A stretch of 10,538 nucleotides of DNA from Deltaproteobacteria bacterium RBG_16_54_18 (GTDB lineage Bacteria; Desulfobacterota; B13-G15; RBG-16-54-18). Of this stretch, positions 8,359-10,538 are shown in pieces. Every line of letters starts with the position of its first letter. Positions within the stretch are counted from its first letter, which is position 1. Below the pieces are notes generated by a model. That model saw only the letters and a list, made by a program, of their open reading frames with translations, was not told where the DNA came from and ran no database searches. The position numbers were made by a program, and so were the translations under genes. Location: NCBI GenBank assembly GCA_001797935.1, contig MGQT01000083.1:3145-13682 (forward strand), in the 5' to 3' direction.

Positions 8359-9137
8359 TAGGCAAATGCCTCTCCTCTGAGACGATCAATGATCGTCTTG
8401 AGTTCTTTCTTGATCGTGCCGTTGAGATCATACGGCGACATCCCCTGCTTGTCAGCCTCGATCACCTGCTGATTGAAGGAGAGATGCCCCAAGAACAAGA
8501 GCTCGTTGAGCCCCGTTTCGATCAAAGCCCGGTCTTCAGGGGAGGTAACCTTGTTCCCCACACCGTAAACCTTCTGCACCCCCAGATCCCGGGCCAATCT
8601 TAAAATCTGATGGGCCGTGGCAATGCTTCGTTGACCCGGCTCCACAACGATGATGAAGGCATCAACATATTTGGTGCTGCCGCGGGTAAGGTGCTCCAGT
8701 CCTGCCTCCATATCGATGATTACGACCTCGTCTCTCTTGACCAGGATGTGGTGGAGCAACCCCTTGAGCAGTACGTTCTCCGGACAAAAACAACCGCCTT
8801 CGGCCTGGGGAATGTTCCCTACGATGAGAAGCTTCACACCGTGGTGGGTCACGCTATAGGTGTCGGGGATATCATCAACCTTGGGGTTCAGTCTAAAGAC
8901 GCCGCTGAAGGTCCCTTTTTTGGCCCCGGTTCGCTCCTCTACCAGCGGCGTCATCTCTGCCAGAGGGGTCACTCCCTTGAGAAGTTCGGCGGGAAAACCC
9001 AGGGCCGAGGCGAGGTTGGCGTCGGGGTCGGCATCAATGGTCAGCACCGTGTATCCTTCATCGGCCAGGTACCGTGCCATCACCCCTGACAGCGTAGTCT
9101 TCCCTACCCCTCCTTTTCCCGCAATGGCGATCTTCAT
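8358..9137 (-). CDS. cooC: CooC-type nickel-insertion ATPase (CODH/ACS maturation)
   Basis: This is a cytoplasmic P-loop ATPase of the MinD/SIMIBI class, which as CooC/AcsF binds nickel and matures carbon monoxide dehydrogenase or acetyl-CoA synthase. The 259-residue product opens MKIAIAGKGGVGKTT, with the deviant Walker A at residues 7-15. DADPDANLA (35-43) follows, then a GCFCPEN segment with Cys116 and Cys118. That C-x-C pair forms the nickel site at the CooC dimer interface. IDMEAGLEHLTRG (141-153) and VEPGQRS (165-171) are also typical. The pattern separates it from MinD, ParA and nitrogenase NifH. It is the first gene of the minus-strand block. Its ATG at 9137 has only a weak, distant purine site (AAAGGG, roughly 10 bases upstream). 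No CODH or ACS gene is in the window, so the client enzyme is inferred from the family. Confidence 0.85.
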   Translation of the reverse strand: MKIAIAGKGGVGKTTLSGVMARYLADEGYTVLTIDADPDANLASALGFPAELLKGVTPLAEMTPLVEERTGAKKGTFSGVFRLNPKVDDIPDTYSVTHHGVKLLIVGNIPQAEGGCFCPENVLLKGLLHHILVKRDEVVIIDMEAGLEHLTRGSTKYVDAFIIVVEPGQRSIATAHQILRLARDLGVQKVYGVGNKVTSPEDRALIETGLNELLFLGHLSFNQQVIEADKQGMSPYDLNGTIKKELKTIIDRLRGEAFA

Positions 9138-9250
9138 AAATGCAATGCCCTTTTTGGCAACCCATAACTACATGAGAGATGACCCTCTGATAGTTGAAAG
9201 ATATCATGTCCCCCATCAGGATTCAAGGATGCAAGGCTTTATGAGATGGT

Positions 9251-9279
9251 GTTGTATCTTCTCTCGTCTCAACAGTCAA
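9251..9279 (-). promoter_or_regulatory. Predicted sigma70-type promoter for the cooC-to-glyS block
   Basis: Read on the minus strand, TTGACT (9279-9274) matches the -35 consensus at five of six bases. TACAAC (9256-9251) matches the -10 consensus at four of six. The spacer is 17 bases. Transcription would start near 9244 and leave a leader of roughly 105 bases before the cooC ATG. This is the best-spaced candidate in the region, but it rests on consensus matching alone. Confidence 0.4.
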
Positions 9280-9592
9280 TGATGTCATTTTTAACGCCTA
9301 AATCAATATATAATTTACCTTTCGTCCTTTTTTTGATACTATACTAGAAAATATGATACTCCCTCGCGGTCAAAAAAATCTTAGCAAGTTCCTAAAAAAT
9401 TCATGCACTTTCTTGATTTTTAAAAAATAAGTACCACATATTACATCAGTGGCATCGAGTGTAGGTCTAAGAAACAAAATCATAAAGGGTCTCATGTTAA
9501 ATTTCACTATAGAGGGTGCGAGGTTTTCCAAAAGAAAACAGTATCTAAAAAAAGAGGGGAATTGCACGTCAGCAAAAAAATGATGAAAATTG

Positions 9593-9598
9593 AGGGGG
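9593..9598 (+). promoter_or_regulatory. Ribosome binding site of the SYLF gene
   Basis: AGGGGG lies nine bases before the ATG at 9608. With the signal peptide that follows, it shows that the true start is upstream of the in-frame TAG, not at the internal GTG at 9803. Confidence 0.65.
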
Positions 9599-9607
9599 AT
9601 AAGAATT

Positions 9608-10177
9608 ATGAAAACAATAAAATCGTACTGGAAAAATTCCTTTTTGGCGTTGGTCGTTTTGATATCTATGGTTGTCTCATTCGCAGTTACTAATTCTCAT
9701 GCCAAGTCAGCCAAGGAGATCAACAAGGAAGTAAATGCAACGTTACACCAATTTTCAACGCAAGTATAGGGTGGCGGCGAATTTCTCAAGGCCGCAAAGG
9801 GCGTGCTGGTCATACCCAATATCGTCAAGGCAGGTCTCGGGGTGGGAGGGGAATATGGCCAGGGTGCTTTGAGGATCGCAGGCAAAACAGTCGCCTACTA
9901 CTCCCTCTCAGCGGGATCGATCGGATTCCAGGCCGGGGCCGAGAAGGTGAATCTCGTTCTCATTTTTATGCAGGAGCAGGCCCTCAAAAAGTTCCGTGGA
10001 AGTTCCGGCTGGAAGGCAGGCGTAGACGGCACGATAACCTTTATTGACAAAGGAAAGGAAAAATCTATCGATACGACGAACATCAAAGACCCTATTGTCG
10101 GTTTTCTCTTTGGTCAGCGTGGACTGATGGCAGACATCACAATTGAGGGCGCAAAGTTTACCAAACTTGTGCGTTAG
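9608..10177 (+). pseudogene. Secreted SYLF-domain (Ysc84-like) protein gene interrupted by an in-frame TAG
   Basis: The reading frame spans 189 codons. A signal peptide comes first: basic MKTIKSYWK, then a hydrophobic core (about 11-28) and a likely cleavage after NSHA (residue 32). A helical stretch leads to TAG at codon 54 (9767-9769). Beyond it the frame is intact and strongly SYLF-like: GGGEFLKAAKGVLVIPNIVK, GVGGEYGQGALRIAGKTVAYY, SIGFQAGAEK, GWKAGVDG, IDTTNIKDPIVGFLFGQRGL. The domain ends FTKLVR and TAG at 10175-10177. SYLF proteins bind lipids, and bacterial members are usually exported proteins of about 180-190 residues, so the full frame has the expected length. As I recall, homologues have Lys, Gln, Pro or Thr where the TAG lies, so one base change from AAG or CAG explains it. 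The absence of other damage suggests a very recent mutation, a sequencing error or readthrough. The final stop lies within the first unit of the hairpin array. Confidence 0.8.
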
Positions 10178-10281
10178 CGAAGCTAAGGCAGCTAGCGAAG
10201 CTAAGGCAGCTAGTGAAACTAGCGCAGTTAGCGAAGCTAAGGCAACTAGTGATACTAGCGCAGGTAGCGAAGCTACGGTAG
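10174..10281. repeat. Tandem array of six 18-base hairpin units (twelve 9-mers)
   Basis: Each unit is a 5-base arm, a triloop, the complementary arm and a 5-base spacer. The units (arm-loop-arm) are TTAGC-GAA-GCTAA at 10174, CTAGC-GAA-GCTAA at 10192, CTAGT-GAA-ACTAG at 10210, TTAGC-GAA-GCTAA at 10228, CTAGT-GAT-ACTAG at 10246 and GTAGC-GAA-GCTAC at 10264. Spacers are variants of GGCAG or CGCAG. The same tract reads as twelve 9-mers close to CTAGCGAAG. Five of the six arms pair perfectly, although the arm sequence changes at its first and fifth positions. Four units contain GCGAAGC, known as an exceptionally stable DNA mini-hairpin. The first unit includes the stop codon of the SYLF gene. The array lies between convergent genes. 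It has no unique spacers and is not a CRISPR. Confidence 0.9.
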
Positions 10282-10283
10282 GT

Positions 10284-10325
10284 AAAAAAATGAGGGGTAT
10301 CGCAGTTATAGCGGCGGTACCCCTC
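10284..10325 (-). terminator. Intrinsic terminator for the small minus-strand gene
   Basis: GAGGGGTA (10292-10299) pairs perfectly with TACCCCTC (10318-10325) around an 18-base loop. On the minus strand the stem is followed, after one A, by seven T (10290-10284), as expected for a Rho-independent terminator. It sits five bases past the stop codon of the 58-codon gene. On the plus strand the stem is followed only by GGTCTTT, so termination of SYLF transcripts here would be weak. Confidence 0.7.
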
Positions 10326-10335
10326 GGTCTTTAAA
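10326..10335. repeat. Direct repeat GGTCTTTAAA, left copy
   Basis: This 10-base sequence recurs exactly at 10529-10538, 203 bases away, at the last bases of the window. The left copy contains the stop codon of the 58-codon gene and the right copy lies just before its ribosome binding site. Similarity extends a few bases further with one indel (CTC before both). It could be the scar of a tandem duplication, the edge of a small inserted element, or chance. Confidence 0.5.
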
Positions 10336-10507
10336 CCAGCTCCTTTGCATCGCTGATATTGAGTTCCAGCATTTTGACGCTGGCCAAGAGGCGAACAAGA
10401 TTTCTCTCCACCGCCTGAATGCCCTGCGCCTGTTTTTGTAATGCCTCGGCACTGCGGCGCATCTGGTGGATGAGCTCGACCATCGCTTCTAGTGAGACAT
10501 TGGACAT
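10331..10507 (-). CDS. Small helical protein of unknown function, 58 residues
   Basis: The frame begins ATG at 10507 and ends TAA at 10331. It is preceded, eight bases upstream, by the strong ribosome binding site AAGGAAGG (10523-10516) and followed five bases later by an intrinsic terminator. This complete expression unit makes it a credible gene despite its size. The product opens MSNVSLEAMVELIHQMRR and ends LNISDAKELV. It has no cysteine or proline and no signal peptide or membrane segment. Regularly spaced Leu, Val, Ile and Met among Glu, Gln, Arg and Lys suggest one or two amphipathic helices or a short coiled coil. I do not recognise a family. It could be a structural or adaptor peptide or part of a tandem set, since a 10-base direct repeat brackets it. 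It converges on the SYLF gene. Confidence 0.65.
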   Translation of the reverse strand: MSNVSLEAMVELIHQMRRSAEALQKQAQGIQAVERNLVRLLASVKMLELNISDAKELV

Positions 10508-10515
10508 ATCATTTC

Positions 10516-10523
10516 CCTTCCTT
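10516..10523 (-). promoter_or_regulatory. Ribosome binding site of the 58-codon gene
   Basis: AAGGAAGG on the minus strand lies eight bases before the ATG at 10507. It is as strong as those of the core operon genes and is a main reason for accepting this short frame as a gene. Confidence 0.65.
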
Positions 10524-10528
10524 TCTCA

Positions 10529-10538
10529 GGTCTTTAAA
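10529..10538. repeat. Direct repeat GGTCTTTAAA, right copy
   Basis: This is the second copy of the repeat, cut by the window edge, so its full extent is unknown. On the minus strand it reads TTTAAAGACC, which in the left copy includes a TAA stop. The right copy could therefore be the 3' end of a similar upstream gene. Confidence 0.5.

Larger units (their letters stand above)
9138..9607. other. Divergent intergenic region, AT-rich toward the SYLF gene
   Basis: No convincing gene is seen between the cooC-like gene and the SYLF gene. The part next to cooC (to about 9285) resembles the neighbours in composition and holds the predicted minus-strand promoter and a leader of about 105 bases. From about 9286 to 9607 the DNA is clearly richer in A and T, with several A and T runs. 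TGATACT occurs twice, with starts 20 bases apart (9334-9340 and 9354-9360), two helical turns. A short stem GTTTTC/GAAAAC with a CAAAA loop lies around 9520-9540 and has no following T-run. I could not fix a plus-strand promoter for the SYLF gene. Confidence 0.6.

Noticed and set aside
9141..9160. A short hairpin (TGCC/GGCA) around the weak cooC ribosome binding site, as a regulatory switch.
   Set aside because: The stem is only four pairs with an A-rich loop, too weak to claim regulation from sequence alone.
9370..9567. A minus-strand 65-residue frame in the AT-rich intergenic region.
   Set aside because: It starts with GTG and lacks a ribosome binding site. Its Phe/Leu-rich product is what AT-rich non-coding DNA typically gives, and no domain is recognisable.
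9767..9769. Pyrrolysine or general UAG reassignment as the explanation of the internal TAG.
   Set aside because: TAG ends recO, the RNase J gene and cooC here. No quick backup stop follows the RNase J TAG, and the next in-frame stops after recO and cooC are some 15-18 codons away. UAG therefore behaves as an ordinary stop. Kept as a test, not a claim.
10174..10281. A CRISPR array.
   Set aside because: The units are contiguous 18-base (or 9-base) repeats with 5-base near-identical spacers and no unique spacer sequence or cas genes.
10143..10334. A plus-strand 63-residue frame through the hairpin array, with six-residue repeats such as SEAKAA.
   Set aside because: It overlaps the end of the SYLF gene in another frame, has no ribosome binding site, and then runs through the terminator stem. 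The periodic peptide is a by-product of an 18-base repeat without stops in that frame.

Overview
The window looks like a chromosomal segment of a Gram-negative, probably anaerobic bacterium. My best guess is the deltaproteobacterial/Desulfobacterota lineage, at moderate confidence, from gene content only. The reasons are an alpha2/beta2 glycyl-tRNA synthetase, RNase J, a PlsC-type acyltransferase, a secreted SYLF-domain protein and a CooC-type nickel-insertion ATPase. CooC usually marks organisms with CO dehydrogenase/acetyl-CoA synthase, but no such enzyme lies in the window.

Positions 1-9137 are one compact block read entirely on the minus strand. In transcription order it is a cooC-like gene, plsC, an RNase J gene, ftsK, recO, glyQ and glyS, with glyS running off the left edge. 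Junctions are overlaps or gaps of about 10 to 50 bases, and several stop codons overlap the next start codon or ribosome binding site (cooC/plsC, RNase J/ftsK, ftsK/recO, glyQ/glyS). This suggests a translationally coupled operon. A plausible sigma70-type promoter sits at 9251-9279. The block combines metal-cofactor maturation, phospholipid synthesis, RNA decay, chromosome translocation, recombination repair and tRNA charging.

Positions 9138-9607 are non-coding. The half nearest 9600 is visibly AT-rich, unlike its surroundings.

The right end differs from the core operon. A plus-strand SYLF (Ysc84-like) secreted-protein gene at 9608-10177 has a signal peptide and an otherwise intact frame, but carries an in-frame TAG at codon 54. 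Its final stop codon lies inside the first unit of a tandem array (10174-10281). The array has six 18-base units, equivalent to twelve 9-mers. Each unit can fold into a 5-bp stem with a GAA or GAT triloop, and substitutions in the two arms are mostly compensatory. Four units contain GCGAAGC, a sequence known as an unusually stable DNA mini-hairpin. Next comes an intrinsic terminator oriented for the minus strand (10284-10325). It ends a 58-codon minus-strand gene (10331-10507) for a small helical protein with a strong ribosome binding site. That small gene is bracketed by a 10-base direct repeat.

The hairpin array, the amber-interrupted SYLF gene and the unannotated small gene are the parts most worth a second look.
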